In this document: one piece after another, positions 10,720 to 20,618 of the stretch
How positions within the stretch are numbered: position 1 is the stretch's first letter
How the letters are laid out: the number at the start of each line of letters is the position of its first letter
Source of the DNA: Pseudothauera rhizosphaerae
GTDB lineage: Bacteria > Pseudomonadota > Gammaproteobacteria > Burkholderiales > Rhodocyclaceae
Direction of reading: 5' to 3'
NCBI RefSeq assembly: GCF_004801305.1
Contig: NZ_SSOD01000002.1
Coordinates: 124,001-188,000 of the forward strand
DNA length: 64,000 nt
Notes under the pieces: model-generated
What the model was told of the DNA's origin: nothing
The model's database searches: none
Seen by the model: only the letters and a program-made list of their open reading frames with translations
Made by a program: the position numbers and the translations under genes

Positions 10720-12636
10720 TCAGACCGGGCCGGCTTTCGCTTCGATTTCGCGACGCCAGTGACCGATCAGCGATTCCAGGGACATTTGGCCAAGATCCTG
10801 GCCTCCCCGCGCGCGGACTGCCACCTTGCCCTCGGCCTTTTCCTTCTCGCCGACGACCAGCAGGTAGGGCAGCTTGTGCACGCTATGTTCGCGGATTTTA
10901 TAGTTGATTTTCTCGTTGCGCAAATCGGCATCGACGCGGAATCCCGCCTGGCGCAGTTGTTTGACCACGTCGCGCACGTAGTCGGCCTGGCCTTCGGAGA
11001 TGTTCATCACCACCGCGTGGACCGGCGCCAGCCACAATGGCAGGGCACCGGCGTGGTGCTCGATCAGGATGCCGATGAAACGCTCCAGCGAGCCGAGGAT
11101 CGCCCGGTGCAGCATCACCGGGAACTTCCTGGTGTTGTCCTCGGCCACGTACTCCGCGCCGAGACGCACGGGAAGGTTGAAGTCGAGCTGCAGCGTGCCG
11201 CACTGCCACACCCGGCCCAGGCAATCCTTCAGCGAGAATTCGATCTTCGGCCCGTAGAAGGCCCCCTCGCCCGGCTGCAGGTCGTAGGCCAGCCCCTGGG
11301 CGTCGAGCGCCGCCGCCAGCGCCGCCTCGGCCGCGTCCCATTGCTCGTCCGTTCCGACGCGCTTGTCCGGCCGGGTGGACAGCTTGACCTGCACGTCCTC
11401 GAAGCCGAAATCGCGGTAAACCTGCTGCAGCAGACGGATGAATTCCGCCGACTCAGACTGCACCTGACCCTCCGTGCAGAAGATGTGGGCGTCATCCTGG
11501 ACGAAGTTGCGCACCCGCATGATGCCGTGCAGCGAACCCGAGGGTTCGTTGCGGTGGCAGGAGCCGAACTCCGCCATGCGCAGCGGCAGATCGCGGTAGC
11601 TCTTCAGCCCTTGGTTGAAGATCTGGATGTGGCACGGGCAGTTCATCGGCTTGACCGCGTAGTCGCGCTTCTCGGACTGCGTGGTGAACATCAAGTCGGC
11701 GTACATACCCCAGTGGCCCGATTTCTCCCACAGGGAGCGATCGACGATCTGCGGCGTCTTCACTTCCTGATAGCCGTGCTCGTGGATGGTCCGGCGCAGG
11801 TATTGTTCGACCTGCTGCCACAGCGTCCAGCCCTTGGCATGCCAGAACACCATGCCCGGTGCCTCTTCCTGGAGATGGAAGAGATCGAGCTGGCGGCCGA
11901 GCCTGCGGTGGTCGCGCTTCTCGGCCTCTTCCAGCATGTGGAGGTAGGCGTCGAGTTCGTCCTTCTTCACCCAGGCAGTGCCGTAGATGCGCTGCAGCAT
12001 CTCGTTCTTCGAATCGCCGCGCCAGTATGCGCCGGCCACCTTCATCAGCTTGAAGACCTTGAGCCTGGCCGTGGACGGGACGTGCGGACCGCGGCACAGG
12101 TCGATGAAATCGCCCTGGCGGTACAGGGAGACGTCCTCCGCCTGCGGGATGGAGGCGATGATCTCGGCCTTATAGTGCTCGCCCTGGGCCTTGAAGAAGG
12201 CCACGGCCTCCTCCCGCGCCCACACCTCGCGCGCCACCGGGATGTCGGCCTTGGCGAGTTCCGCCATGCGCCGCTCGATCTGCTGCAGGTCTTCCGGCGT
12301 GAAGGGGCGCTTGTAGGCGAAGTCGTAGTAGAAGCCGTTTTCGATCACCGGGCCGATGGTCACCTGGGCATCCGGGAACAGTTCCTTGACCGCGTGCGCC
12401 AGCAGGTGGGCGGTGGAGTGGCGGATCATCTCCAGCCCTTCCGGGTTCCTGTCCGTGACGATGGCCAGTTCGGCGTCGGTCTCGATGCGGTGGGACAGGT
12501 CCACCAGACGGCCATCCACCCGGCCCGCCAGCGCTGCCTTGGCCAGGCCCGCGCCGATGGAGGCCGCGACCTCGGCCACCGAGACCGGCTGTTCGAAACT
12601 GCGGACGGAGCCGTCCGGAAGCGTGATGTTCGGCAT
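10720..12636 (-). CDS. thrS: Threonyl-tRNA synthetase
   Basis: A 638-residue class II synthetase. It has the N-terminal TGS domain ([20 protein letters not shown]), the editing domain ([20 protein letters not shown]), the catalytic core with the zinc-binding Cys in [10 protein letters not shown], motif 2 ([20 protein letters not shown]) and the C-terminal anticodon-binding domain. It is the first gene of thrS-infC-rpmI-rplT; infC begins 27 bases after its stop. Confidence 0.97.
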   Translation of the reverse strand: MPNITLPDGSVRSFEQPVSVAEVAASIGAGLAKAALAGRVDGRLVDLSHRIETDAELAIVTDRNPEGLEMIRHSTAHLLAHAVKELFPDAQVTIGPVIENGFYYDFAYKRPFTPEDLQQIERRMAELAKADIPVAREVWAREEAVAFFKAQGEHYKAEIIASIPQAEDVSLYRQGDFIDLCRGPHVPSTARLKVFKLMKVAGAYWRGDSKNEMLQRIYGTAWVKKDELDAYLHMLEEAEKRDHRRLGRQLDLFHLQEEAPGMVFWHAKGWTLWQQVEQYLRRTIHEHGYQEVKTPQIVDRSLWEKSGHWGMYADLMFTTQSEKRDYAVKPMNCPCHIQIFNQGLKSYRDLPLRMAEFGSCHRNEPSGSLHGIMRVRNFVQDDAHIFCTEGQVQSESAEFIRLLQQVYRDFGFEDVQVKLSTRPDKRVGTDEQWDAAEAALAAALDAQGLAYDLQPGEGAFYGPKIEFSLKDCLGRVWQCGTLQLDFNLPVRLGAEYVAEDNTRKFPVMLHRAILGSLERFIGILIEHHAGALPLWLAPVHAVVMNISEGQADYVRDVVKQLRQAGFRVDADLRNEKINYKIREHSVHKLPYLLVVGEKEKAEGKVAVRARGGQDLGQMSLESLIGHWRREIEAKAGPV

Positions 12637-12685
12637 CGTTCAGAAACCTCAGGCTGACCCCGGCCCGGCCGGGATGCTACAGACG

Positions 12686-12715
12686 AAAAAAAAGTGCGGT
12701 CGAGACCGCACTTTT
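12686..12715 (-). terminator. Rho-independent terminator after tRNA-Val
   Basis: A 12-bp perfect stem (AAAAGTGCGGTC / GACCGCACTTTT) with a 2-base loop and T runs on both sides, so it could act in both directions. On the minus strand it lies about 85 bases after tRNA-Val and 50 bases before the thrS start. Confidence 0.8.
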
Positions 12716-12799
12716 CTTGGAGCACACAGCGGAACCCGACGTTCGAAATTCAGGATTCGGTGGTCGTAGTTCGGAACATGGCTTCCGGCTCCAGATGTC

Positions 12800-12876
12800 T
12801 GGTAGGCGCGATTGGACTCGAACCAACGACCCCCACCATGTCAAGGTGGTGCTCTAACCAGCTGAGCTACGCGCCT
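12800..12876 (-). tRNA. tRNA-Val (anticodon GAC)
   Basis: On the minus strand: acceptor AGGCGCG/CGCGCCT, D-arm with AGCTCAGCTGGTTAGAGC, anticodon stem CCACC/GGTGG with loop TTGACAT (anticodon GAC), T-arm GGTTCGAGTCC, discriminator A and encoded CCA. Confidence 0.96.
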
Positions 12877-12926
12877 GCTAAGAGCCGCGCATTATAAAGC
12901 TTCCACGGCCTCTGTAAAGCGTTTTC

Positions 12927-13727
12927 TCACTGCCCCCCGTTCTCCGGCCACGCCTCCAGGTACTGCTGCCAATGCGGCGCGCCGATGCGCGCCAGCGATT
13001 CGCGCACCAAGGCTAGCTCGGCGGCCCAGGCGGCGCCATCCAGGTGGCCGCGCATACGCTGGAAACCCAGATACACAAGGTAGGTGTTGACCACGTCGGT
13101 CTCGCAGTAGTCGCGGATCTCGGCCGCCCGCCCCTCCTGCCAGGCCTGCCACACTGCGCTGCCGTCCATGCCCAGCTTGCCGGGAAAACCCATCAGCTTG
13201 GCCATGTCGTCCAGCGGCGCGTTGGCGCGCGGCTGGTAGAGGGCGAGGAGGTCCATCAGGTCCAGGTGGCGCTGGTGGTAGCGGCTGATGTAGTTGTTCC
13301 ACTTGAAGTCGCGGGAGTCGTTGTAGTCGCCCTCGCCCATGTCCCAGTAGCGCGGCGCGGCCACGCCGTGGATGAGGCCGCGGTAGTGCAGCACCGGCAG
13401 GTCGAAGCCGCCGCCGTTCCAGGACACGAGTTGGGGCGTATAGCGCTCGATGCCGTCGAAGAAGCGCTGGATGATCTGCGCCTCCTGGCTGTCGGGCTCG
13501 GACAGGGAGAACACGCGGAACTGGCCCGCGTCGCGCAGCACGCAGGAAATGGTGACTACACGGTGCAGGTGGTGCTGCAGGAAGTCGCTGCCGCCGGCCG
13601 CACGGCGCTGCTGGAAAGCGAACTCGGCGACTTCGTAGTCCGGCAACTCATCGGGCAGCCGGTTGAGGGCCCGCACCCCGGCCACGTCGGGGATGGTCTC
13701 GATGTCGAAGACCAGGACAGGCGTCAC
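12927..13727 (-). CDS. 3'-5' exonuclease of the PolB-like DEDDy family
   Basis: About 266 residues. The start VTPVLVFDIETIPDVAGVRA contains the ExoI motif (FDIET). The ExoII region is around PQLVSWNGGGFDLPVLHYRG, and the ExoIII region includes YCETDVVNTYLVY. The family is annotated as a predicted 3'-5' exonuclease related to the PolB proofreading domain, without a polymerase domain. A GTG start at 13727 overlaps the preceding stop (GTGA) and gives the motif close to the N-terminus, as expected; the frame continues upstream only as a shadow of the previous gene. Its cellular substrate is unknown. Confidence 0.85.
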   Translation of the reverse strand: MTPVLVFDIETIPDVAGVRALNRLPDELPDYEVAEFAFQQRRAAGGSDFLQHHLHRVVTISCVLRDAGQFRVFSLSEPDSQEAQIIQRFFDGIERYTPQLVSWNGGGFDLPVLHYRGLIHGVAAPRYWDMGEGDYNDSRDFKWNNYISRYHQRHLDLMDLLALYQPRANAPLDDMAKLMGFPGKLGMDGSAVWQAWQEGRAAEIRDYCETDVVNTYLVYLGFQRMRGHLDGAAWAAELALVRESLARIGAPHWQQYLEAWPENGGQ

Positions 13728-14149
13728 TTCTGCACCCAGCCGCCGCCGCCCTGCACCCACCAGCCCTTCTGCGCGCGGTCGATCCAGCGCTGAGCGAAGG
13801 TGGCGCGCACGTCCGCCTCCCATTCCGGATGGCCGTTGGCACGGGCGATCTCGCGGTACAGCGCGGCGCGGTCGGCGTTCTCGGCGGCGATCAGGGTGTT
13901 GGCCTGGGCGCGCTGGGCGAGCGGCACCCTGGACGCGTCGCGCAGCGCGACCGTGCCGTCGCGCGCCAGGCCAACCGCGCCCGATGCATAGAGCGGCGCG
14001 AGCTGGGCATGGCGCTGCTGCATGGACTGCCGGAGCGCGGAGATGGCCGGGGTGTTGATCTCCAGGTTGCCCTGGGCAGCGGCGAGGCCGGCGAGGCCCA
14101 GCAACAGGGCGGCGAGCCAGAGCCTGAAACGGCGGGCGGCATGGTTCAT
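13724..14149 (-). CDS. ydbL: YdbL family protein (DUF1318), periplasmic
   Basis: A 141-residue protein with a signal peptide (FRLWLAALLLGLAGLAAAQG) and the DUF1318 body (LEINTPAISALRQSMQQRHA ... VALRDASRVPLAQRAQANTL). The ydbH-ynbE-ydbL trio is conserved; in E. coli it acts with AsmA-like YdbH in phospholipid transport to the outer membrane. The start overlaps the ynbE stop by four bases. Confidence 0.85.
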   Translation of the reverse strand: MNHAARRFRLWLAALLLGLAGLAAAQGNLEINTPAISALRQSMQQRHAQLAPLYASGAVGLARDGTVALRDASRVPLAQRAQANTLIAAENADRAALYREIARANGHPEWEADVRATFAQRWIDRAQKGWWVQGGGGWVQK

Positions 14150-14328
14150 TGCGGGGCTCCTTGCTCGGCCGGCGGGGTGGCGCCGTTCTTCAACTGCCAG
14201 ACCTCGTCGATGATGCGGTCGGCGGCCTTTTCCGCCGCCGCCGCCGGGAAATAGATGTTGATGGTCACGCAGGCGCTGCCTGCGGCGAGCAGGCCGGCGA
14301 GCAGGGTCAAGCGGAGGATGGATGTCAT
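14146..14328 (-). CDS. ynbE: YnbE-like lipoprotein
   Basis: A 60-residue small lipoprotein. The signal (RLTLLAGLLAAGSAC) ends at a lipobox Cys followed by VTINIYFPAAAAEKAADRII, the YnbE signature. In E. coli YnbE caps the outer-membrane end of the YdbH bridge. It is flanked by ydbH and ydbL in the standard order. Confidence 0.87.
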   Translation of the reverse strand: MTSILRLTLLAGLLAAGSACVTINIYFPAAAAEKAADRIIDEVWQLKNGATPPAEQGAPQ

Positions 14329-14364
14329 GGGATTCCCTGTGCGGAAACGGAGGTCTGCGGCCCG

Positions 14365-16437
14365 CTATCGGACGACCGGCGGAGCATTGGATTCGATCAC
14401 GCGCTGCAGCCGGTCGATCAGCTCCTGCCAGTCCACGCGGCGATTGTAGCCGATGACATTGAGGGCCGGGATGCCGCCGCCGCGCACGAGCGCGAAGCCT
14501 CCCGCCGGGCTGCCGTCGGCGAGCCCGCCCATCAGGCAGATTCCGTCGGCGAGCACGCAGGAGAGGCCGATCTCCCGGTAGCCGAAGGATTCGAAGAAAC
14601 CCAGCATGCTGCGCTGGATGGCGGCGACCGCGCCGGCACCGCCCAGCGCGCTGATGTTCTGCACCGCGCGCTGGCTGATGCGGCGCGGATAGCTGCCGGG
14701 GCTGCTGCGCACGCGGGCGTCGAAGCGCACCGGGCGCCAGCGCACCAGTTCCAGGCCGCCCACGCTGGCATCCACGTAGCCGGTGACGCTGCCGAAGGAG
14801 AAGGTGTCCGTGAGTTGGGCCAGGTCGATATGGCGCGCGTCGATGTCTGCATACAGGTAGGCGGCCACGCCGAAGGGTTCGAGCAGGCGCAGTTCGGTGA
14901 CCTGCAGGTAGCCGTCGAACACCGAGACCACCAGCGTGCCGTCGAGCACGATCTCGCCGGGTGACACCCGCAGGCCCGGCAGGGCCGCGGACAGTACGCC
15001 GGCCATTTCCGGCAGGCCCAGCGCGGCGGTCAGCAGCGGCACCGACAGCGGCTCCACCACCAGGCTGCCGGCGCCGGACCACCCCTCCTCACCACGCCGC
15101 AGTTCGAGTTTGTCGAACACCAGGGCGCCGTCGAGAAGCGGAATGCGCAGGCGCGGAATCTCCACCTGCGTGCCATGCAGGCGCGCGGCCAGTTCGAAGC
15201 TGCCCAGGGCGAGTTTCTCCCAGCGTCCGCCGGCCACCGTCAACATGGCTTCGGTGAGGGAGTCCGCGCGCCAGAGCAGGCTGCCGCTCAAGGGTCCGAA
15301 GCTCAGTTCGCCGCCCGCGAGGCTGAAGCCGGCCTCGTCGAAGCCCGCGTCGATGCCGACCACGCGCCCTTCTTCGATGCGCAGGCCGCCGCTGGCGTGG
15401 CCGGCGAAGCGCAGGCGCTCGGCCTGGGCCGGCGTCAGCAGGGGCGCCAGATATTGCGGCCCGACCACCGCCAGATCCGCGTCGGCTACGGTCAGCCCGG
15501 CTGCGCGGAGCACCCCGGCGGCCAGGTCGTACTCGCCGGCCGCGGCGATGGTGCGCACACCCTCGGTCTGCAGCGTCGCCTGGGTGACGCTCAGGCGCTC
15601 GCCGACGAGCTGGCCGGCGGCCTGCAGGCGGGAGCCGGCGACGAGATAGAGCGGATGGAAATAGGCTTCGCCTGCGGACCATTTCAAATCGGCCTGCCAG
15701 TCCCAGCCACCGGCCCGTTTGCGTGCGCTGGCGGCCATGGTGGCGCCGACGCCTTCGGCCGCGTGCAGGCCGTCGGCGGTGGCGAAGCCGCCGGCCTTCA
15801 GCGCGAGCGCCAGCGAGCCCTGTCCGCCGTCGGCGGGGGTGTATTCCGCGTATCCGTTCAGGCGCCCGGCCGGCTGCCATTCGGCGAGCTGCGGCAGCAG
15901 GCCCCGCAGCCTCGCCGCGTCCAGCCCGCGGAAATCGGCACGCAGGCGTCCGCCCGCGAGCGCTTCGAGCGCCACCGTCTCGCCCGCGGCGAGCGTCAGG
16001 CGCAGCGTCCCGGTCCGTTGCTGCGGGTCCGCCGCCAGGCTAAGCGCGGCCCCGGCGGGCAGACCCGGCGCGTGCAGCCGTCCACCGCGGCAACTCAGCG
16101 TTTCCTCCGTGAGATGAAAGGCGGGGCAATCCAGGCGCAGGCCGCGCAGCCGGCGGCCGGCGACATCGAGCGTCCCGATGCGCACGCTGGCCGCTTCGTT
16201 GCCGGCATCCAGCGTCAGGCGCAGGTCGCGGGCGACGAAGGAAGGATGGACGAGTTGCTCGACCTCCAGCGTCAGTTCGCGCGCGGCGGACGTGGAGGCG
16301 AGGACGGACAGCAGGGCGCAGGCCAGCGCATGCCGGACGACGCGCTGCAGCCGGGGGAAAGCCCGCTCAGGCGGGGAACACGCCGGTGGACAGGTAGCGG
16401 TCACCACGGTCGCACACGATGGACACGATGACCGCAT
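14365..16437 (-). CDS. ydbH: YdbH-like AsmA-superfamily intermembrane transport protein
   Basis: Up to 690 residues, dominated by beta-rich repeats of the AsmA type (for example LAGGELSFGPLSGSLLWRAD) and a conserved C-terminal domain (QNISALGGAGAVAAIQRSML ... GFFESFGYREIGLSCVLADG ... VDWQELIDRL). A hydrophobic signal or anchor is near the N-terminus (HALACALLSVLASTSAA). The start is uncertain: the ATG at 16437 overlaps cysM by about 70 bases, GTG codons at 16407 and 16404 are alternatives, and the signal itself begins near 16338. Upstream of ynbE and ydbL, it fits the YdbH bridge between inner and outer membranes. Confidence 0.8.
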   Translation of the reverse strand: MRSSCPSCATVVTATCPPACSPPERAFPRLQRVVRHALACALLSVLASTSAARELTLEVEQLVHPSFVARDLRLTLDAGNEAASVRIGTLDVAGRRLRGLRLDCPAFHLTEETLSCRGGRLHAPGLPAGAALSLAADPQQRTGTLRLTLAAGETVALEALAGGRLRADFRGLDAARLRGLLPQLAEWQPAGRLNGYAEYTPADGGQGSLALALKAGGFATADGLHAAEGVGATMAASARKRAGGWDWQADLKWSAGEAYFHPLYLVAGSRLQAAGQLVGERLSVTQATLQTEGVRTIAAAGEYDLAAGVLRAAGLTVADADLAVVGPQYLAPLLTPAQAERLRFAGHASGGLRIEEGRVVGIDAGFDEAGFSLAGGELSFGPLSGSLLWRADSLTEAMLTVAGGRWEKLALGSFELAARLHGTQVEIPRLRIPLLDGALVFDKLELRRGEEGWSGAGSLVVEPLSVPLLTAALGLPEMAGVLSAALPGLRVSPGEIVLDGTLVVSVFDGYLQVTELRLLEPFGVAAYLYADIDARHIDLAQLTDTFSFGSVTGYVDASVGGLELVRWRPVRFDARVRSSPGSYPRRISQRAVQNISALGGAGAVAAIQRSMLGFFESFGYREIGLSCVLADGICLMGGLADGSPAGGFALVRGGGIPALNVIGYNRRVDWQELIDRLQRVIESNAPPVVR

Positions 16438-17257
16438 TCTCGAGCTGCGCTGCGATCCGCAGGGCCACGTACATGGCGCCGCCCGAGGAGATGCCCGCGA
16501 AGATGCCCTCCTCGCGCGCGAGCCGCCGGGTCATTTCTTCCGCCTCCGCCTGGCTGACGTATTCGAGCTGGTCCACCCAGGTGCCGTCGTAGATCCTGGG
16601 CAGGTAGGCCTCGGGCCACTTGCGGATGCCGGGGATCTGGGAGCCCTCCTCCGGCTGACAGCCGACGATGCGGACGGCCGGATTCTTTTCCTTGAGGTAG
16701 CGCGAGGTACCCATGATGGTCCCGGTGGTGCCCATGCTGCTGACGAAATGGGTGATGGTGCCGCCGGTCTGTTCCCACAGTTCGGGGCCGGTGCCTTCAT
16801 AGTGGGAGAGCGGATTGTCTGGGTTGGCGAACTGGTCGAGGATGATGCCCTTGCCCTCGTCACGCATCTGCTCGGCCACGTCGCGCGCCATCTCCATGCC
16901 GCCCTGCCTGGGCGTGAGCACCAGTTCCGCACCGAAGGCGCGCATGGTCTGGCGCCGCTCCACGCTCTGGTTCTCGGGCATGACCAGGATCATGCGATAG
17001 CCGCGCATCGCGGCCGCCATCGCCAGGGCGATGCCGGTGTTGCCGCTGGTGGCCTCGATCAGCGTGTCGCCGGGACGGATGTCGCCGCGCCGCTCGGCAT
17101 GGACGATCATGGACAGCGCCGGACGGTCCTTCACCGAACCGGCCGGGTTGTTGCCTTCCAGCTTGGCGAGGATGACGTTGTTGCGCCCCGCGCCCAGGCG
17201 CTTGAGGCGGACCAGCGGCGTGCCGCCGACGTAGTCTTCCAGGGTCTTGTATTCCAT
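16367..17257 (-). CDS. cysM: Cysteine synthase B (O-acetylserine sulfhydrylase)
   Basis: A 296-residue PLP enzyme of the cysteine synthase family. The PLP Lys is in NNPAGSVKDRPA (about residue 43), the substrate loop is ATSGNTGIALAMAAAMRG and the phosphate-binding loop is SSMGTTGTIMG. CysM rather than CysK is suggested by the short length and by RQTMRAFGAELVLTPRQGGM. The start MEYKTLEDYVGGTP was chosen because it matches the family N-terminus; the frame upstream is a shadow of ugd. Confidence 0.93.
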   Translation of the reverse strand: MEYKTLEDYVGGTPLVRLKRLGAGRNNVILAKLEGNNPAGSVKDRPALSMIVHAERRGDIRPGDTLIEATSGNTGIALAMAAAMRGYRMILVMPENQSVERRQTMRAFGAELVLTPRQGGMEMARDVAEQMRDEGKGIILDQFANPDNPLSHYEGTGPELWEQTGGTITHFVSSMGTTGTIMGTSRYLKEKNPAVRIVGCQPEEGSQIPGIRKWPEAYLPRIYDGTWVDQLEYVSQAEAEEMTRRLAREEGIFAGISSGGAMYVALRIAAQLENAVIVSIVCDRGDRYLSTGVFPA

Positions 17258-17337
17258 GTCCGCGTCCGTTGTGCGTGATGGGGCGATGGTAACCCGAACG
17301 CCCGGCGCACGAATCATGAAACGCAGGCCGGCGCTCC

Positions 17338-18660
17338 CTAGCCGCGGCCGATGCCGAAGTACTCGATACCGTGGCGCTCGAGCACCGCGGGCTCGTACAT
17401 GTTGCGCCCGTCGAACACCACCGGCTGGCGCAGCAGGTCGCGCACGCGGGGGAAGTCGGGGCTGCGGAACTCCTTCCACTCGGTGACGATGACCAGCGCG
17501 TCCGCACCGTCCACCGCATCCATCGGCCGCGCGGCATAGGCCAGGCGCGGCTCGTCGCCGAAGATGCGCTGCGCCTCGTCCATCGCCACCGGATCGTAGG
17601 CCACCGCGCTGGCGCCGCGTCGGAAGAGTTCTTCCAGCACCACCCGGCTGGGCGCCTCGCGCATGTCGTCGGTGTTGGGCTTGAAAGCCAGTCCCCACAG
17701 GGCGAAGCGCCGTCCGGCAAGGTTGTCGCCGAAGCGTGCCACGATCTTGTCCACGAGGCGCCGCTTCTGGCGCTCGTTGACCGACTCGACCGCGCCCAGC
17801 AGGCGCAGGTCGTGACCGTGCTCGCGGCCGGTGCGCACCAGCGCCTTGACGTCCTTGGGAAAGCAGGAGCCGCCGTAGCCGCAGCCGGCGTAGAGGAAGT
17901 GCCAGCCGATGCGCGGGTCCGAGCCGATGCCCTGGCGCACCAGTTCGATGTCCGCGCCCAGGGTCTCGGCCAGATTGGCCAATTCGTTCATGAAGCTGAT
18001 GCGAGTGGCGAGCATGGCGTTGGCGGCGTACTTGGTCAGTTCGGCGCTGCGCACGTCCATCACCAGCAGGCGCTCGTGGTTGCGCTGGAAGGGGGCGTAA
18101 AGCTCACGCATCCAGTCGATGGCGCGCGCGTCGTCGGCGCCGACGATGATGCGGTCCGGGCGCATGAAGTCGTCCACCGCCGCGCCTTCCTTGAGGAACT
18201 CGGGGTTGGACACCACGCTGTACTCCAGCGCCGCGCCGCGCGCCGCCACTTCCTCGGCGATGGCCGCGCGCACCTTGTCCGCGGTGCCCACCGGCACGGT
18301 GGACTTGTCCACCACCACGCGGTAGCCGTCCATGTGGCGGCCGATGTTGCGCGCGGCGGCCAGCACGTACTGCAGGTCGGCCGAGCCGTCCTCGTCCGGC
18401 GGCGTGCCGACCGCGATGAACTGCACGTCGCCGTGGCGCACCGCTGCCGGGATGTCGGTGGTGAAGCGCAGGCGGCCGGCCTGCACGTTGCGCTGCACGA
18501 CTTCGAGCAGGCCCGGCTCGTGGATCGGGATGCCGCCCTCTTCAAGGATGCGGATCTTGGACGGATCGACGTCCAGGCACAGCACGTCGTTGCCCACGTC
18601 GGCGAGGCAGGCGCCGCTCACCAGACCGACATAGCCGCTTCCCACAACAGTCACTTTCAT
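17338..18660 (-). CDS. ugd: UDP-glucose 6-dehydrogenase
   Basis: A 440-residue enzyme that oxidises UDP-glucose to UDP-glucuronate for polysaccharide synthesis. The NAD-binding motif is [20 protein letters not shown], the catalytic Cys lies in [13 protein letters not shown], and the C-terminal domain has [13 protein letters not shown]. Normal length. Confidence 0.95.
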   Translation of the reverse strand: MKVTVVGSGYVGLVSGACLADVGNDVLCLDVDPSKIRILEEGGIPIHEPGLLEVVQRNVQAGRLRFTTDIPAAVRHGDVQFIAVGTPPDEDGSADLQYVLAAARNIGRHMDGYRVVVDKSTVPVGTADKVRAAIAEEVAARGAALEYSVVSNPEFLKEGAAVDDFMRPDRIIVGADDARAIDWMRELYAPFQRNHERLLVMDVRSAELTKYAANAMLATRISFMNELANLAETLGADIELVRQGIGSDPRIGWHFLYAGCGYGGSCFPKDVKALVRTGREHGHDLRLLGAVESVNERQKRRLVDKIVARFGDNLAGRRFALWGLAFKPNTDDMREAPSRVVLEELFRRGASAVAYDPVAMDEAQRIFGDEPRLAYAARPMDAVDGADALVIVTEWKEFRSPDFPRVRDLLRQPVVFDGRNMYEPAVLERHGIEYFGIGRG

Positions 18661-18744
18661 GATGGTCTTCCCGGAATGACAGGAATGCTCTGTTGGCGGA
18701 GCCTGGCACAGACCGGTTACAGGCGGACTGCCGGTACCGGTGGC

Positions 18745-19920
18745 TCAGGGCGCCAGATCGAATTCTTCGGTGCGCTTGGGCGGGTAGGTTTCCCATCCGC
18801 CGCAGGCCGGGCAGCGCCAGTGGAACTGGCGCGCCTTGAAGCCGCAGGCGTCGCAACGGTAGCGCGCGACCTTGCGGGTGTGGCCGTGGATCAACTGCTT
18901 GACCAGTTCGATGTCGCCGCGCTGGTCGGCCGGCGCGGAGATCAGCGCGGCTTCCAGCAGCTTGTCCAGCCCGAGCAGGGTCGGATTGCGGCGCAGTTCC
19001 TCTCGCACCAGATCGTAGGCCGCCCGGGCGCCACGGGACTCCAGTTCCCAGTGGAAAACCTCGTCGAGCAGATCGAGGGAAGGATGGCGCTCCAGCCAGG
19101 CGCGCTGCAGCACATGGCCCTGCTCGATGCGGCCGAGCCGCTGATAGGCTTCCATGACGCGCTCGGCCACCAGCGCGAGGTAGACCGGATTCTGGTTGTC
19201 CACCTTTTTCCACGCCTCCAGCGCCGCCTCGTCCTGCCCCTGGGCCGCCAGCAGGTCGCCCAGGATCAGGCTGGCGCGCACGCAGCGCGGGTTGATCGCC
19301 AGGGCCTCGTCCACCTGGCTTCGCGCCTCGTCGAGGCGGGAGTCGGCCAGCGCGGCGGCGGCGAGTTCGCAGTGGAAGTTGGCGACCTCGGTGCGCCACA
19401 GCACGCTCTCGTGGTCGGGCAGCGCGCGCGCCGCGGCGATGGCCTTGGCCCAGTCCTTCTCCTGCTGGTAGATCTCCAGCAGATAACGCAGGGCCACGTC
19501 GTTGAGGCGGGTGCCGCGCAGCTTCACGAACACCGCCTCGGCGCGGTCGAGCAGGCCGGCCTTGAGGAAATCCTGGCCCAGTTCGCCGAGGGCCTGCAGG
19601 CGCTGCTCTTCGGACAGATCCTCGCGATCCACCAGGTTCTGGTGCATGCGGATCGCCCGGTCGGTCTCGCCGCGGCGGCGGAACAGGCTGCCGAGGGCGA
19701 AATGCAGCTCGATGGTGTGCGGGTCGATCTTGACCGCCTCGATGAAGGCGTCGATGGCCTTGTCCTGCTGCTCGTTGAGCAGGAAGTTCAGCCCGTTCAG
19801 ATAGGAGCGCGGCAGGGCGCGGGATTCATGCACCACCTGCTTGATGTCGATGCGCGCGGCCAGCCAGCCGAGCGCGAAGAACAGCGGCAGCGCCAGCAAC
19901 CACCAGAATTCGATTTCCAT
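18745..19920 (-). CDS. lapB: Lipopolysaccharide assembly protein B (TPR protein with rubredoxin-like tail)
   Basis: A 391-residue protein: an N-terminal membrane anchor (FWWLLALPLFFALGWLAARI), a series of TPR repeats (for example ELHFALGSLFRRRGETDRAI), and a C-terminal zinc site with two CxxC pairs (CDACGF ... CPACGG). In E. coli LapB directs FtsH to degrade LpxC and so limits LPS synthesis. It lies five bases after lapA. Confidence 0.93.
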   Translation of the reverse strand: MEIEFWWLLALPLFFALGWLAARIDIKQVVHESRALPRSYLNGLNFLLNEQQDKAIDAFIEAVKIDPHTIELHFALGSLFRRRGETDRAIRMHQNLVDREDLSEEQRLQALGELGQDFLKAGLLDRAEAVFVKLRGTRLNDVALRYLLEIYQQEKDWAKAIAAARALPDHESVLWRTEVANFHCELAAAALADSRLDEARSQVDEALAINPRCVRASLILGDLLAAQGQDEAALEAWKKVDNQNPVYLALVAERVMEAYQRLGRIEQGHVLQRAWLERHPSLDLLDEVFHWELESRGARAAYDLVREELRRNPTLLGLDKLLEAALISAPADQRGDIELVKQLIHGHTRKVARYRCDACGFKARQFHWRCPACGGWETYPPKRTEEFDLAP

Positions 19921-19925
19921 CGTGT

Positions 19926-20228
19926 TCAGAACGCCTCGGGGGCCTGCTCGTCGACCTTCGCCGGCACGGCCGGGCGGTCGCGCTCGGCGCGGGCGGCCTG
20001 ACGGCGCAGGCGGCCGATTTCACGGCGCTGGCGCAGCAGCGAGCCGAAGGTCGCGGTCGTGCCGAGCACCGCGCCGGCGGTGAAGACCGCCAGGATCACG
20101 AACACCAGCGGCAGTTCCCACTCGGCGCCGAAGAAGAAGTGCAGCCGCACGAGGTGATCGTTCTTGACCGCAAAGCCGAACAGGAGGAAGAACAGCAAGA
20201 GGCGGAGAATCCACATTACGAGGCGCAT
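19926..20228 (-). CDS. lapA: Lipopolysaccharide assembly protein A domain protein
   Basis: A 100-residue inner-membrane protein with two transmembrane helices (ILRLLLFFLLFGFAVKN and LPLVFVILAVFTAGAVLGTT) and a cytoplasmic coiled-coil (LLRQRREIGRLRRQAARAER). This is the LapA/DUF1049 architecture, always next to lapB. Confidence 0.9.
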   Translation of the reverse strand: MRLVMWILRLLLFFLLFGFAVKNDHLVRLHFFFGAEWELPLVFVILAVFTAGAVLGTTATFGSLLRQRREIGRLRRQAARAERDRPAVPAKVDEQAPEAF

Positions 20229-20256
20229 GGGTGGGCATTATCTCCGAGGGAATGAC

Positions 20257-20284
20257 AAAAAAGAAGGCGGCACGTGCCGCCTTC
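20257..20284 (-). terminator. Rho-independent terminator between ihfB and lapA
   Basis: An 11-bp perfect inverted repeat (GAAGGCGGCAC / GTGCCGCCTTC) followed on the minus strand by six T. It would end or attenuate the rpsA-ihfB transcript before lapA. Confidence 0.8.
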
Positions 20285-20322
20285 ATGAGCTTTCACTGCA
20301 TCCGGTGTCGCCGCCGGGAACA

Positions 20323-20607
20323 TCAACCGGCCAGGTCGACGCGTTCGCGCAACTCCTTGCCGGCCTTGAAGTGCGGCACGTACTTCTCGGGCACGTGCAC
20401 CTTTTCGCCGGACTTGGGATTGCGCCCCACGCGCGGTGGCCGGTAGTTGAGTGCAAAACTCCCGAACCCGCGGATCTCGATGCGGTCACCGCGCGAAAGC
20501 GCGTCGGTCATCGCATCGAGGATCATCTTGACCGCGTAATCGGCGTCCTTTGCGACAAGCTGCGGAAAACGCGCCGCAAGCTGCGCAATCAGCTCCGATT
20601 TGGTCAT
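20323..20607 (-). CDS. ihfB: Integration host factor subunit beta
   Basis: A 94-residue HU/IHF protein: [20 protein letters not shown] and the arm region [20 protein letters not shown]. The rpsA-ihfB neighbourhood is the standard one for the beta subunit. Confidence 0.96.
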   Translation of the reverse strand: MTKSELIAQLAARFPQLVAKDADYAVKMILDAMTDALSRGDRIEIRGFGSFALNYRPPRVGRNPKSGEKVHVPEKYVPHFKAGKELRERVDLAG

Positions 20608-20618
20608 GGTGGGCGGGC